From: Embiotoca jacksoni
Lineage: Eukaryota > Chordata > Actinopteri > Embiotocidae
NCBI GenBank assembly: GCA_022577435.1
Contig: JAKOON010000005.1
Span: 19,056,224-19,120,223 of the forward strand
Length of the DNA: 64,000 bases
Direction: 5' to 3'
How positions within the stretch are numbered: the stretch's first letter is position 1; each line of letters starts with the position of its first letter. The notes under the pieces are model-generated. The model was given only the letters and a program-made list of their open reading frames with translations. It had not been told where the DNA came from and ran no database searches. This document shows positions 12,703 through 27,000 of this stretch, piece by piece. A program made the translations under genes and the position numbers.

Positions 12703-14518
12703 TTGGTCACACATGACTGTGCGAAGGAACTGATGGGTGAGTCAGCCCGAAAGACCAGTCAGGCATGATTAGATGATGCGAAGCTCGGGTCAAGGTTAAC
12801 GTTTTCTATCAGGCGTGGTTTAAATTGCAGTGAAATCTCCCTCCAGTCTCTGCCATCATGGAGTAGACAGTGAGCTCCCTCCCCGAACATGACCTTGGTT
12901 TCATCCATTTTTCATGAGACAGAATGGCAGAGAGAGTATGCCATTCTTGCAATAATTAGTCAGCAAAATCGGGGTAATTTTTACCCCTGTTCTTATAATT
13001 CCTCCATTTATGCTTGATTCATGAGTGAATTTTATAGTGCCAAGTAAAGACATACTGTATGTTAACAATATCAAAGGAAGGTCCATGTTAGAAAATAGAA
13101 AATAAGAGAAAAAATGTGCACATATGAATTTCAATATAAGTAATATACTCAAGGCTTTATGCGTATTTTTACCATTCCAGATTTTTGGTTGGTGTTCTGT
13201 ATGAAAATTAGCAGCAATTTGTGAGAAAAACCACATGGAGTGGGATGATTTTGTGCTAGTGAGAGACAGCAAGAGAGAGAGAGTGAGAGAGAGAGAGAGA
13301 GGCATGCATAAGGTCTTTGCAAAGCAGGAGCTGTCAACCAGGGATTAGCAGAATGAGCAGAAAACTGACAATAGGCAGCAGCTTATATACTTTAGAAGAC
13401 AGGATTTCAATTTTAATCCACTATAAATGAGGGAAAAAAAGCATAAAATACAATTGCCTCCAGTAGGCCTAAATATCCATACTCAGGAAGCTTATAATAA
13501 AAAATGAGAGAAATGTAAGGAACAATGGCGAGAGGAGAGGAAGAAACGGGAGACTGAAGAAAGTCAAGAAGTTAAGTTAACATGTTTGCAGCGAAGGAGA
13601 GAATAATAGGAAATACATGAGCTAGAAATGGGTTTATTTTACTACAATGAACCTCCATTTTTTTTTTCTGATAGACTGAAAACCACCATTAAGAAGAGTC
13701 AGTACCTGGTAGGAGAGATTTAAGTGTCCATGATGATCTTTCCCAAAGGTTTTCCAGCAAGCCTAATATCCATGTCATAACTCTGGGCAGTACTTTGGGA
13801 ACCAAAAAACTAACCATGCCAAGCAGTGACTCTTCTAACTCATGGCAAAATAAAAACTCAGGAGACGAATAATGAATTATAGGCCTAGATCTATTTTATA
13901 TTCCACGTAGCCTAAACACATGCTCCTTTTGATTTTCAAAATCACAGGGCAAGCCTCCTTTTATCCCTACATAATTTTCTTCACATCAGCCATTGGCTTG
14001 ATAACCCTTTTGTTATTTTAACAATAACCTTACACCACATGCCATCTGCTCATTGGACGAGTCACAGAGAGCTGCAATAATATCAACCTTTACCAGGGAA
14101 TAACAAAAAAAAACAAAAAAAAAAAACAGAGTAGAGACAGAGGTGGATAAATGTGTTTTTATTTTGCTCCACTGTCTGTTAGCTTTTCATTATAATAATA
14201 TTCATCACAGCAGCTCATGTTTTCTAGATGAGAGCAGCATTTGACTGGTGGAATAAGCTTGTTAGATCAGAGTCGAGATGACATCGCAGACTCCCATGGA
14301 ACAACGCCAATGGAAAGTTAAATAGGATCCTCCGTCGCAGAAGCTATACTAATATGAACCTAAGAAGTGACACAGTTTTGATGACGTCTATATATTGTTA
14401 CACATTTCCTTATCAGAAGGATGTGGGTTGGCTGGATGGTATTAAATTGGACCCAGCTGCATGAGGCCTCTGTTTGCTTCCTGTTAACAACTGGGAATCA
14501 GGGCAACTTTTTAAAATC
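12703..14518. other. Non-coding DNA
   Basis: Apart from the GA repeat nothing is recognised here. No splice-bounded exon or RNA gene is visible. Confidence 0.5.
13271..13301 (+). repeat. (GA)n microsatellite
   Basis: About 31 bp of GA repeats with one TGA interruption. The repeat creates the Leu/Ser-rich minus-strand open frames at 12901-13337, which are not genes. Confidence 0.93.
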
Positions 14519-14694
14519 GTGTTAGATTGGATCACATGCTCCCAAATCTATGTTGCTGTGATTCATTGTTTTACTCAGAATTAACTAGTCCCTAACTATT
14601 CCTGATTTTTAAATTTGAACCCGAACCTTAATCTTCCCACAACATAATAACCAATCACAAGAGGAGTGTCCCTCCTTTGGATCCAATCTAGCAC
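14519..14694. mobile_element. Small MITE-like repeat with 15-bp inverted ends
   Basis: The left end GTGTTAGATTGGATC (14519-14533) is matched by its inverse at 14680-14694 with one mismatch. The right half (CCCACAA, then AGTGTCCCTCCT, then GATCCAATCTA) is clearly repeated in the same orientation at about 50090-50150, where the terminal bases match the left end here exactly. This is therefore a dispersed family. No clear target duplication is seen and the superfamily is not known to me. Confidence 0.6.
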
Positions 14695-17600
14695 CGGCTC
14701 TCTTCTTTGAAGTGTAGTCTGCAGGACTATTGGTCAAACTTGTTTCTCCCAGAGCCAGAGGAACAGAACAGACATGTTACTGTAGGTTGCAGGAAGGCTA
14801 TATTTTCCACATTTTGACTGTTTATTCCTGTTATTATCAAAATGTCTCACTGTAAGAGAATGTCACATAATATTTAGTGCAGTTTAGATTTTAGTTTGTA
14901 CAAAAATTGAATTGTTGAATTGTGGTTACTAGTATCGCATGCATAAAGCGACTAATATTTAACATCTAAGCACTTCCAACCTTCTCCATGCAGAACATAT
15001 TTAATCTTGAATCATTTATGTTTAGTATGACTATTGAAGGGCAACTTTTGATAACACGGAGAGAAGAGCTTTGGCTAATGGTACTTCAGCCCATGGCCAT
15101 AGTAACAGAAAGTAAATGACATTTGACCTCTTCACAAGATGGCTTTAAGTCCTGAACCTCACTGAGGGAAAAGAGAGTGAGGAAGAGCACAACACTATTA
15201 TTAAGTGCTGAGACAGAAGAAGGAGAGGGAAGGTTAATTCCTGTTCAACCCAGCCTGAAGACAGCACACATTACAATGTGCACTTTAAGCACACCGGAGA
15301 CAAATTGAATTCAAACTCCCATCTTTCAATAAGTCACATGACTGGACGTTTCACTCGCTAGATAAATCACTTGTGAACACTGGAGAGAGAGAGAAGACTG
15401 AGCGGGCGCTTATTGTCTGCCTTCAGGTCCTGCCAATTGTGGTGTAGAAAATAAGTGAACTAAACCTGTATTCTGTATCTCTGAGAGGGCTTTTCAGTGA
15501 AAAGAGTGTAATGATTCTGGCCTTTGATTCACAAACTGATATTTATTGGTTTTCAGTGACTAGATTTCTTCTGTGCCCTATAACTATATTATTTTTTCTT
15601 TACTACCTTGTTTCTATCATGCAGTTCTTGAAATTTTCAGACTGTAAATCCAAAAGGATTAATTAAGACAGATGCAAATGGCATGCTGAAACACTTTACT
15701 TTCCCTGAAAAGGTTGAAGTAAGTTGTTTATTTTTATTTTTGATTAACTGTGGAAGAAATTGATATGTGTAATATGAAAGGTGTCACAGGTGGTCAATGG
15801 AGGGGCCAATAGAGCAAAACCTCTGTTTTGAAGTGACTGTTAAAATACAAATAAAGATAATCAGGAAACTTCAAAATAACAGTTTTATATGACAAATGAA
15901 CACATGGATGCTTCATATCCATCTTGTACATGCATCAGGATCCACTTTCATTGCATTTTGGCCTTTACTCATGTCTCTGTCCAATGACATCCATCAGCAG
16001 CATTATTACTCTGTTCAACTGATCAATGTTCAAGAAATATTTCCTTAGTGATACTTTGGTTGATGAAAAGAACCACTCACAATTAAACAAAACATTGTCT
16101 GAGCAGCCAGTTGATAGTTTTATTAAGACACCATGTTTCAGCCTTTATTGCAAAGCACACATTCCTCTCATCAAGACTTCTATTCGACATTGACAGCTTA
16201 AGTACATTTGCTTTCTCAGCAGCATACAGTATGTCGATATGTCCCATTTTCTTTAGTTGAGATGTGATTCAGCAGGGCTGATTGCTGATAGCCTGTGCCC
16301 CAAAGCTATGGCTGATGGTCTATTATAAAGAGACAGGCTCCCTGAGGAATCTGCAGTACAGAACTGGCCGAACTCGCATGTGCCCAAGGTCTCTCCTCTT
16401 GAGAGGGAGAAGAAAAGTGCAATGGTAAGTCTATTCAGTGATGTCAGATTTTTGTTCTGCTTTCAACAGATCTGTTTTATGCTTCAACATATGTGTCAAC
16501 AAGAAAAGACATGGCAGTGACTGGGTCTGCCTAAGGCATTTTTCTTTCATTTTTAATATTGAAGTAGAAATAGGAATGTCTTATCAGAGATACTAGAAGT
16601 ATGACCTCCAAATGCTTTTTCCATCTATACCTCGATGAAATACTAATCCAGGTACAAACAAAAACAAATGTTCTTTTTGAATAGCGGCATGACCAGCAGT
16701 ATGCTAACCAGTTAAAAAAATAGGGAATATGACAGACTTTCGCGATTTACAAATAAAAGGCACATAAAAGGTTCATTCTAAGAAGGCATAGAAGATTAAC
16801 AAACTGTTTTTCAGTGAACTCTGCCATGCAACGTGCTGTATCTGATGGAAGCTATGGGCCCTTTGCATCACTTATTTAAATATATCCATGTGTCGTGTTG
16901 TGTAGTTTTGAATAAAGAGCAGATCATTACCGTAGCAGCATACAGTATGTTTACACAAAGAGGGAAACAAAGATAATTGTAAAAATGCAGGGCAGATGGT
17001 GGTTTAGCTGTGACCCAGAAATATTTCCTGAGTTTTGTGAATAGGCTACATACATATATGTAAGGGTATTCAATTATTGTAACTGTGCAATAAAACTATA
17101 CTAAAATGTGTCACTCGAACATCTGCCATTCAGACACTTAAATCCTGGCACAATGCAGGATTACACATTTTGACAAATGTGAAAAACTATCACTGGTGAC
17201 TGAATTGTGAAACACTATGACTGGTGGAGAAATGCATTCAGACATTTACAGGAGTTAATGGTCTCTCTTACAAGAGGTAATGCTCTCTCTTGCTCTGATT
17301 CTTTTTTAACTTTTGAAAGCTTGTGTTGTTCCTCAGTGGATCAGAGTATTCTCACATAAGCACTGAAGAGCCTTCAACCCACCACCCACTTGTGCTAGGC
17401 AGAGCTAAAAACAAACAAACCCTCCTCTGCACAGAAGCTGGCAAAAGCATTGACCGGTGCATGTTCTATGTAGCAGACAGACCAAACAGAGGTAGTTGGA
17501 TAGGCTGGATATCTATAACAACATTTGAAACACGCTGCAGCAAAGCAAAATCTACTGAACATTGGTTGTTAAGTCTTTTTTTTGTTTGCTCATACTTTCA

Positions 17601-20600
17601 TGCAACATTTAACTCCTCTTCTATTCTATACAAAACCTCCAAATATGTCCATAAATCCTGCAGAGCTAAAATGTTTTCACTTCTTGTGGTCATGATTAAC
17701 TGTAATTGATTTGAAGCTTACATAACAAATGCTACACTTGTACAGAGAAACCGTTGCTGATTGACAGGGGGCAACAGGCGCACTATTAATGGCATGATGT
17801 AATTATGATTTTCTTTTAAATAAATCTGGCTTGCAACCTAGGAATGTTACCAATTTCTTAGACACAAAGGTGGCCAATTGATCTAACATTATCCTGGTCA
17901 TAGATTGCATTTATTGATATGAAACACCCAGAAAACAAACTGCATTGCACGACATTCAAATATTCTCTTTTCTACTCTCAAATTTCCACATTTTTATAGT
18001 GATGGCATGAAGAGAGGGAGCAAGAGGGCTCAGTTTAGTAAAAAGTGTGCACAATTTATCAATTTATTTTAGCATGTCTTTCTGTTTGAGTATATCCATC
18101 AAATATGGCAGAATGAGTTGGTCCATCAACCAGTTAACAACCTGCCTTTGTTTACCCAGGCCAAGATCTGTTTAGGGTATTTGTTAGAGCACACTCTGCA
18201 GGTCAGTGGTATTTCTCTTCTGCAGATACTGCTACCTCATTACAGCCAGGGCTCCAGCCAGTGTGAAATTCCCCTGCGGAGGGAGGCACTGAAGCAGAGG
18301 CCAGACAAGTTCACAATATTATTGGGTGAATAAAGACCCTGTAGCTCTGGGATCATCATGTTACAAAATATGTTATGCCCTTGTTAAAAAGACAAATGAA
18401 AAAAAAACACATTTGAAATCCATTGGTTTTCTTGTTTTTTGCTCATTTTGTTATCTGCTATTGGCCATCACCACTCAGCAGTTTTGGGTTTTATAATGCA
18501 ACATCTTAAGCAGCAACACAATAAATGAACAACATTTAATAGGTTCCAAATAACTCCAGCAAAACAAAGTGTTTTGTCTCTGTATATTCCCTGTTTAATG
18601 CCAGTTTTTTTTTCATAATGTAAATCAGAATAACTACAGTATTCTGGATCTATTCTACATTGTACAACATAGAGTTGATACTTTATGTACCATTACACAA
18701 ATGTGAATTCACTTCTTACTGTGTTGGAGGCACTGAGATGCTGTGTCCATGCAGACCACAACATTCTAATATGAGACCACCATTTCAGTCAGCCCTCCAC
18801 ATATTGTCTATTTCCCATTTCATTACTGGGTTATTATATACCTGGATACATAAACACATGGCAATTTTAAGATAGGACACTGCCAGTAAAAAAATAACAA
18901 CAATGGCATTCTGGGCTCTTTTGCTTCAATAACTTATTTTAGATTAGTGGAACACATTCAAGTTTTAGCTTTACAACATGTTGTGTGTCACAAAAACTTG
19001 CAAATACTAAATGTTGTATAAATCAAGCTATAAAAGATATGTGAACAAACCCTTTGGTATAACTTTGAAAATATTGACAGGAATATAATTGGAAAGTTTA
19101 TTATATGTAAATGTTGCTGAAGTTGAGATTTCTGTCTAAAATTTTGGGGAAAAACTTATTTTTTAGAAAAGATCTTTTCATTTTACAAGGGAACATTTTA
19201 TTCCTAAAAACATGGTGAAAGTTAATTTGTTTGCCTGTTGAGTATCCCCAAATCATATTGATTCAAATATGTCAACAAAATTCCAACACAATTTCTTTAC
19301 CTAGCATTATCCAATGCTTAGATGTCTGTTCTGAAAATGTATACAAATTTGTACATATTTGATTAGATAATGGCTAGTTATGGCTAGCTTATGCCATAAA
19401 ATTACAGAAATCTTGAAAAAGTAAATTAATTGTCTTAATATAACTAATCAATAGGGGAGGTTTCCTGTTCACATTAAATTGTGATTATTATTGTTTTTAT
19501 CCTATTTAATTGTAGTGCCTTGCCTTAATGTGCAACAAAACTTCCAGGACTGTCTTCCATTTAAACAGTCCCACTGAGTAGTTGCTTTCATTAGTGAAGA
19601 CAAAAAAGTTTGACCCCCTAGGCAGTTGTGTCCTATTTAACAGACAAGTTGACAGGGCATAAATGGTGACAAATGCTATTTGTTTCTCAGCGGGAGAAAA
19701 AGGCAAGGTGTTACATCATCATCTTAAGAGCCCAAACACTTCTAAAGAAAACTAGTTTTAAAAAAGGAGATGTCCTTAGAGGATTCCCATATCAGGGTTT
19801 TTAAACTGAGACATCATGATTGTTTTCTAAAAATACTTAAAAATCCTCTGTCTGGCAGCACAAAGAAAGTTGAAATTACACATCAATTTTGAATGTTTTT
19901 TTCTTGCCTCTTAAGACAACAGCAAAAATCTCAAGCACACGAAACCAATGACAAAACAACACATATAATGTAACTGGTGATCCTTAAAAAAATCACTATA
20001 ACTCGACATTAAAAGGCATTCATCTTTCGCAGAAGTGTTTTCCCTGGTGACAACATTGAGGGCTTTACTACAGTCTGCAAGAACCCTTGATATCTGTAAA
20101 GTTATGGTCAATGTCTAAAGTGTGTTTTAATCCTACATGACTCCACCCGTAGAACATTGACTGCCACTTTTTACAGCACGTTGTAACAGCTTTAATTTGG
20201 TATCCTTGAAAGTGAAATCTGAAAACACCCAAAAAAATACAGGCTCCAAGGGCAACTAAAACACACAATTCGTTCCTTTGCTCAAAAGCCAAGTGCTTGT
20301 AGAACCAACTAGCCATTAGAGCCAGACAAATGTGCCCTGAGGCTGACCTCAGGCTGGCTGGAAATTATCTACCGAGCGGTACCAGTGACCTAAATGTCAC
20401 AGACAGTCATGGGTCATAGGTGCTGTCACTAAGAGACACAAGGGGCTGCCTCCTTCCCTGTGGGTGTCACTGAGGTGAGGGGGGCTTTCAGTTAGGGTCC
20501 TGCCATAGTTATTGTTAACACAAAGCTCGTCTTGTATCAGCAGCTCAGGCTAAAAGAAAAGTACTTTTGGAACTGGAATACAGAAAAAAACAAGAAAAAA

Positions 20601-21444
20601 ACATTATTAAATGAAAACTGAAGTGGGGGCCAGCTCCTGGTTGTACAGCCATGACCTAGACAATAGGATTCTGAATAATTACAAAAGAAATGCACACTAT
20701 AGTGGACTGTGACCTTTTAGCACAACTCTAAACTCAGTCACTCCCAAACATAAACTGTCTCTACTGTTTGTTTTTTTCTGTTGACCTATTTGGTATAAGA
20801 TTGTATGGCATGTGCTGATTAAAAATGATTGTGCTAAAACTTTGACAGGACATAAAAGATGCAACAGTGATGAAGGTGACTGGATGTACTCATTTTTACC
20901 CACATTTATCAAATGTTGGCAGAACGGCTGTCACATGAAACATAAATACACAAGTCAACATGAACAAGTAGTTTGTAATAATCACTCATATTTCAAAATG
21001 ATCTCTGAGCAGATGATGACTGATAATGACAATGAAACAGTAACCAATGCTGTTTGAGAGGATTTATAGGTCTGAGAGGATACTTATTATTCAGCCCAAC
21101 CTTGTAATTGATAAATTTCACTTTTTCCTAACCCTTTTGCAGAGCATCGACATTAACATAATTGGTAGCTATTACCCCAGTCCTAACGGCAGTCACCACT
21201 GGTTTGAGGGATATATGACGAAGCAAATACATTTTCACACAATGTACATTGCAACTGAAGATACAAGATTTTGCTTTCTTGATTAGAGTTTTTTCTGTGT
21301 AAGAAGACAATTAGCTAAGCTAATAGCATAATAGCAGGGAGAAACAGCTAGCCTTCCATTCTACAAACATAAAAACTATAGTACTTCATATACTCAATAT
21401 TTGTCATTATACAGTATCTCCTTTGTTGAATCAGCACACAAACT

Positions 21445-21447
<3 letters not shown>
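14695..21447. other. Gene desert, AT-rich non-coding DNA
   Basis: No gene, RNA gene or identifiable transposon was found. A 128-codon frame at 17323-17709 (+) has no recognisable motif and no coding signature. The block 20310-20500 has higher G+C than its surroundings and no visible repeat character, so it could be a conserved element. Confidence 0.5.

Positions 21448-21521
<74 letters not shown>
21448..21521 (+). repeat. (TA)n microsatellite
   Basis: About 74 bp of pure TA dinucleotide. Such tracts vary in length between individuals and are prone to assembly error. Confidence 0.97.
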
Positions 21522-21527
<6 letters not shown>

Positions 21528-21966
21528 TGTTGTATGGGAAGTTGCAACCTAGATAATAATTCTCCCCAGGAGCAATGACATCATGGAGTTGAACCGCGAA
21601 CTGGAAACTGTGAATAGTGGAAACTGCAGGAAGTGTCTGGCTAAACCAAGAAATAAGTTCAGCACGTAGCTACAACAACCTTTTACATTATGTAGACAGA
21701 TTGCACAAACATGATATAAAATATCAATCAGTTAGCTTTACATTTAGGCATATGTTTTACTTCAGGTTAGCTGTTTCCAGTTATCATGCTATAGGCTAGC
21801 CTAATTGAGTCAGAGTTTTAGCTTCGTAGGAAATAGGCACAGGAGTGAGAGTGTCATCAATGTTCTCCTCTAAAGCTTGTGGCACACCGCAACACGGGTT
21901 GAAACCAACCAACCACCCAATTGCATAGATTTGACTCTTTGACCATCAGGAAGAGCATAGCCTACT

Positions 21967-22304
21967 AGCCTGGTGTTTCCTGACCCAAATTCACTGTGTG
22001 AATATATGGGTCTGGTACACTCCATAGTGAATTGTTCGCAATCGTTGCATACAACTGGGCGTACACCTCGGGTTCATTTTGAAAAAGATTGGAGCAGCTT
22101 TAACTGATCGATATGCATCGAGAGTCGACCACCGCCACAACTACGTTTAGAAATTAACGCTGAGCTTCAACGTCATCGCACTTCCCCAACGACCCGGTTA
22201 GCTGTTTGGTCCTCCCTTCAGTCTGGTTAAGCAAACGTTAATACGAGCCACATTTCCAGACTATATTCCCAGTGAAGAAAACTGAAGCTGTAAGCCAGGC
22301 CAGA
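21967..22304. repeat. Probable dispersed fish repeat, unclassified
   Basis: The block is compact and CpG-rich compared with its flanks. It begins with AGCCTGG and ends with a near-inverse CCAGGC. It contains segments I recognise as recurring in fish genomes (for example AACTGATCGATATGCATCGA and the later CGACCCGGTTAGCTGT). No coding region is visible. The ends and the class (perhaps a non-autonomous DNA element) are guesses. Confidence 0.4.
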
Positions 22305-23836
22305 AGAATACACCCTATGACTGAGAAAATACACTACATAACATACTGAACGATTGGAGGTTCCGACAGTGAACACCTCACAAATCCTCAATATTTTCCT
22401 TGAGACACAAAGATAACCAATTGAGATTCTGGACAGAAGCGCTTGTAAGACTGTAGGGCCTTGAGAGAGAACTGGCAGAAAGTCAGTGTTATGAGCTAAC
22501 TAAAGATACAGCTATCTATATCTGTCTCCACACAAGATATGACACACATCGTTGGTTGCCAGTGTCATGTTTAGTTAAATCTTTGAAACTGGCTAGCAGA
22601 AACTGAATCCTTAACACTTATATTTAATACTTTATACGTATCTGCTAACTGTCAACACTGACCCAGACTGGAACAGGTTAAGGTCCATCTTTGTCCAATC
22701 AGTTGGCACATTCAAAACATATTTTAATAATTTGCTCAACAGTTATGCGAGTCCTTGGTTTAACTCTGTTTAAAGTTTTCAAATTTTTGGCTTCAGATTA
22801 TTTGGCCTAAAAGCTTGTACTATTTGCATTATGGATCTCACGATATGTATATTAGGTTAATTATTTTATATATATTTTTTAGTAATTTGCCTTTCATCCA
22901 ATAACCTGTAGGCTACATTTAATAATCCACTCGTGAATGCTGCTCTGTTTATCATTAAATGTCCTACTTGACAGCAGAAGCTCATAACTCAGAGATGTTA
23001 GCCATTTATATGTTCAAAAAGTGGCACATTAAAATCGTAGCCACACAGACACAGCTTCATCGTCAAAGAATGGGAGTGAAATGCAGTAGGCTTTTTTTAT
23101 GGTACATGTTGGTGGAGAACTTTCACTCATCTGAGCTCAGAAAAAGGATTAAGGGATGTAAGCAGACATAAGAGAAAAGAATCATATATAATCTTTGCCT
23201 TGGACTTAATTTTGAATGATTGATGAGAGGTAAATGTACTTTGACCAGTGAATCCATGTCTGACTTTCATTTTATTTATTTTTTAAATGCTGAATTCTTC
23301 ACTCTGAGTCACCTTCCTGCATATTTTTCCTGCCTCTACCCCCATGTGTACTAAGTCAGCAGTAGACAACAGCCGCTGTCAAGCAGTCCCCCGTGTTTGT
23401 ACAAGTAAAAAGTCTGTTGAAAAGTAAAATTACAAGCAGGATACATCCATGTTTGATGGTGTTTTACTGTTAATATACAGCAAATGATGAAGAAGCTACT
23501 GTAGCTGACAATAGTCACTATGCTTCTATAGTTATGCAATATTAATACCAATTAAGCCGTAGAACCGAGATCCCTGCAGTAAACTTACAGTTCACTGTGA
23601 CCACCTGTCATGCAGTCAATTGACTGAATCGATGTCGTGAGAAGGGGACGACCAAGAGAGAGGTTAACAACTCAGTTTGTACGAATAAGAGAAGCAATAC
23701 TGTGCTTTTATTTAAAGCTAATACATATAAAAACAGTGATTTTATAGCTACTAGTATAACATTTAATTTGTAACTCATTCGTCCTCAAATATTCTACCTT
23801 CAGACAGTTTTTTATTACAAAGTTACATTCATTTAA
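22305..23836. other. Non-coding DNA
   Basis: Nothing is recognised in this stretch. Short open frames carry no motif. Confidence 0.5.
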
Positions 23837-24054
23837 CCCTCGTGTTGTCCTTGGATCAAAATGACCCGCAGCTGTGTTCAACCAAGTTCTATTTTATTTT
23901 CATATTTTTGGGGATCATTGGTGACAAGGAGGCTGTGAGGGTTTCTTTAAAGAATGATGACCAATGATCCCAAAAAAATATAAAAATATAGAAATAAAAT
24001 AGAACTTGGTTGAACACAGCTGCGGGTCATTTCGACCCGAGGACAACACGAGGG
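23837..24054. mobile_element. Palindromic MITE with TTAA target site (piggyBac-like)
   Basis: The 218-bp element is bounded by TTAA on each side (23833-23836 and 24055-24058). Its ends read CCCTCGTGTTGTCC inward on both strands. The two arms are inverse copies over about 90 bp, broken mainly by a gap of roughly 10 nt in the left arm, with a short unpaired centre around GGCTGTGAGGG, so the transcript would fold into one long hairpin. TTAA duplications are the hallmark of piggyBac-type transposition, and this family is common in spiny-rayed fishes. The left arm has lost CpGs that the right arm keeps (GGATCAAAATGACC against GGGTCGAAATGACC). Confidence 0.9.
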
Positions 24055-27000
24055 TTAAGTTAAACAATGCATTGTACAGTCCGATTGTGAGAATGATAGA
24101 GGCGTCTGGCTGAAGTAAAGCATTTAAAGTCACTTAAGGCAAGTAGTTCAATTTCATACACAACTATTGAACTGAGATGTCAATCCCTAATACTGTTAAC
24201 CAGCAGCAATGGCATTATTGTCTTGCTGACACTGCGCTCACTTTGGTGTTGTGCTGACAGAGACAGTTGCTGATGCTGGACTATGGTTTTCTTTCAGTCT
24301 AAATTATGACAATGTTGCTCTGACAGAAAATTGAGCTGGAACTGAAAAACTAAATATGATTTTAAACTTCAAACATTTTTGTAATTGAAAAAAGGAAATT
24401 TGGGGTAAAAATGTTTTAATAATTAGCTGAGCGTTTGCACTTGAACTTTTTCTGAAATCCTCAAGCTTGCACTTAAAATAGATGTAAATATTTAAACTCC
24501 ACATGCATGGTTAATTTGGTTACTTCAAAAAGAGCATACAAGAACCTACACTCACTTCACAAGTGTTAGAAAAGTACGAGTTAAAGTGACTTGCTTGTTT
24601 TATTTGAAATTACTGTATCAAAAGACCATGTTTTAGAGATTCCCGTCCCCTTCTTAATTATTTTCTTCATGTTCTTGATAAGTTACAGACTAAAGAAACA
24701 AATTAAAACTATAATTGTAAATTAATCAATATCAGCTACTTGAATCTACTGTCTTCTTGTGTGTTGCTGTGTCTGTGTTGTTGACACAGTGAAGTACTAA
24801 CATCACTTATCCCACAAACATGGATCCCCACTGAGAATCCCCAGTCTGCTGTGACCACCCTCTGTGCGTTCAGTTGCCTCCTAATAGGTCTTCAATACAG
24901 TATGAATAATAAAAGAGGATGTTATCAGTGAAGGACTAAAAAAGAAAGCACTCAAAACAGGCAATCTGAAAAAGTCATTAATGTAAACTGAATTAACAAT
25001 CCATTGATTAAATTATTATGCATGATTATTTTTGAATTATAAATTCTGTCAATCGCATCATAGCAATGGTTCATGTGACCCACAAATTATCGCTTGTCAT
25101 GTTGGGTTTATAAATGGCTAACAAACCATTTCATTCATTTTCTATGAATTATTTTCTTTAAATGACAAAAATAACCCCATACATTGTTTGTGCAGGTAGC
25201 TTATTTCAACCCATATTTATAACTTATTGCCAAGCAATATCAAGCGGTCATGTGAGACTGCATCAGTCATTTCAGCAAATGCCCCGAAAGGACAGTGAAT
25301 GTTGAGGTTTTTTATTTTTTTATTACCTTCCCATTGTGTTGTTTATATAAATGAATAAATAACCATCCTTAATATAAATGTTCCCTGTTTGAACAAAAAC
25401 TTTGTTCTCGTGATAATAACATGGCAGTGTATTTCAGCTTAGTTGTAATGTAGTTCTAAATATCAGCAAAGCATTCATAAATTCTTAGTTTGTCACTTTA
25501 CAACAAGCAACCTGCTTTACAAATTGTAGTCTGACATTAACAAATGGTATTGAGTTTCTCAATTTGTATTGAGCCTTGAGCAAAAGTTAGTCACATGCAG
25601 TAATGAAAATTGATAATTGGAGTTATATCTCCAGGGTCATGGTCATAATGAATGAGAGATTCCCTGATTTGTGTGCACATTTTTTAATACAAAGACAGTC
25701 CCTGAATGTAATGCCAGGAGGTTTTATATCAGAAGCGCATGTAAAAGAAGGTAAAGTATGTAGCATAGAAGTGTTACTGCTATGGATCGCAGCCATTCAG
25801 GAATGTGACATGGGAGACCACTATTAATGGGATATGTCCACGGTAGGGGCTCCAAGATGAGAGCTTGCTGCTGTGTTAGAACAAAATCAATGAACATCAT
25901 GAGAATAAATGCTCAGATGGTCAACCATTTTGAGCAGGTGGCATCAGACCACAGGCTCATAACGGTTAAGAGACACATTAAAGTTTGACAGTCATATGAC
26001 ACAGGAGACCATGCTTGTTACTGTACATTACACGTGTGGGACTTGGGCAGCAAGCAGCACGGCAGTTGGCTTCCATTATATGGCTTCTCTGGTCAGTTTA
26101 TAGATCTTAGGATGGCTTTGATGAGACGTCATTGTTCACAATCTGTCTCAAATATGTGCACCTGAGTTTTACTGGGAGAAGGAGTCTGATGCATTTGAAG
26201 AAAAAACTACACCGTGTTCTCTGTATACAGTATATTTTCAAAAGAGAGTAGCAAAGAATATACTCATTCTTATAATACCTAATATTTCATTAGTTCATGA
26301 AATAGGTAGCATAAACAAAAAAAAAAAAAAAAAAAAAAAAAATCACATAATGGCAAATGGTTAGTTCCACCTTTCTATGTCAGAAAGTCAATCTACCTGC
26401 CAGGTAAACTAAAATGTGAATGTTTAATCCTCTCCCTAATTGTTATGTTAGTAGTTTATCCACATTATGGGGTGTGTTGTGGCTGAAACAAAGCATGTCT
26501 TTACATATAAGTAGGACAATATTTTATTTGCAATGTCTTTACTGTATCATGTATCATATATAATGTACATAATAATCTACAATATTGATAGCGACCGATT
26601 CCTTGAAACAGTCCTTGTTCCCTCTTCAGATCGAATCAGATGCCATAAATAGACTGCTTTGGACACCTGTCAGTCATCTGTTATATGCTCCCGCCTTGAT
26701 GTCTTTTCGCACTCTCTCTTTTCAGGTGTTTCTGATCTATGATGAGCGGCTGGCCCTGCCCACTTAGCCTAGGTTTGAAGAGAAAGAGCACTCTCTGCAC
26801 TGTTTTAATTAGTTTTGTCCTTTTTTTGAGGATGGGGCTTTGATACTCCTTTTTTCAGTTATTTTGTCTGTTTGTAAGGTTAATTTCTCCGTCTTGTTTA
26901 GTATAGGAAGGGAAGCTTCAAGTCTTGTGGGCTGGCAGTTCCGTACCCTCCTCATAGAATTTGGTGGTCACAAGGTTGAGTAAAATGGCTGAACATATTC

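Noticed and set aside
12901..13337. Two Leu/Ser-rich minus-strand frames (134 and 62 codons) resembling a membrane protein
   Set aside because: The hydrophobic-looking repeats come from the (GA)n microsatellite and AT-rich flanks; there is no conserved motif.
17323..17709. 128-codon plus-strand open frame
   Set aside because: No family motif, no splice context and no codon bias were seen.
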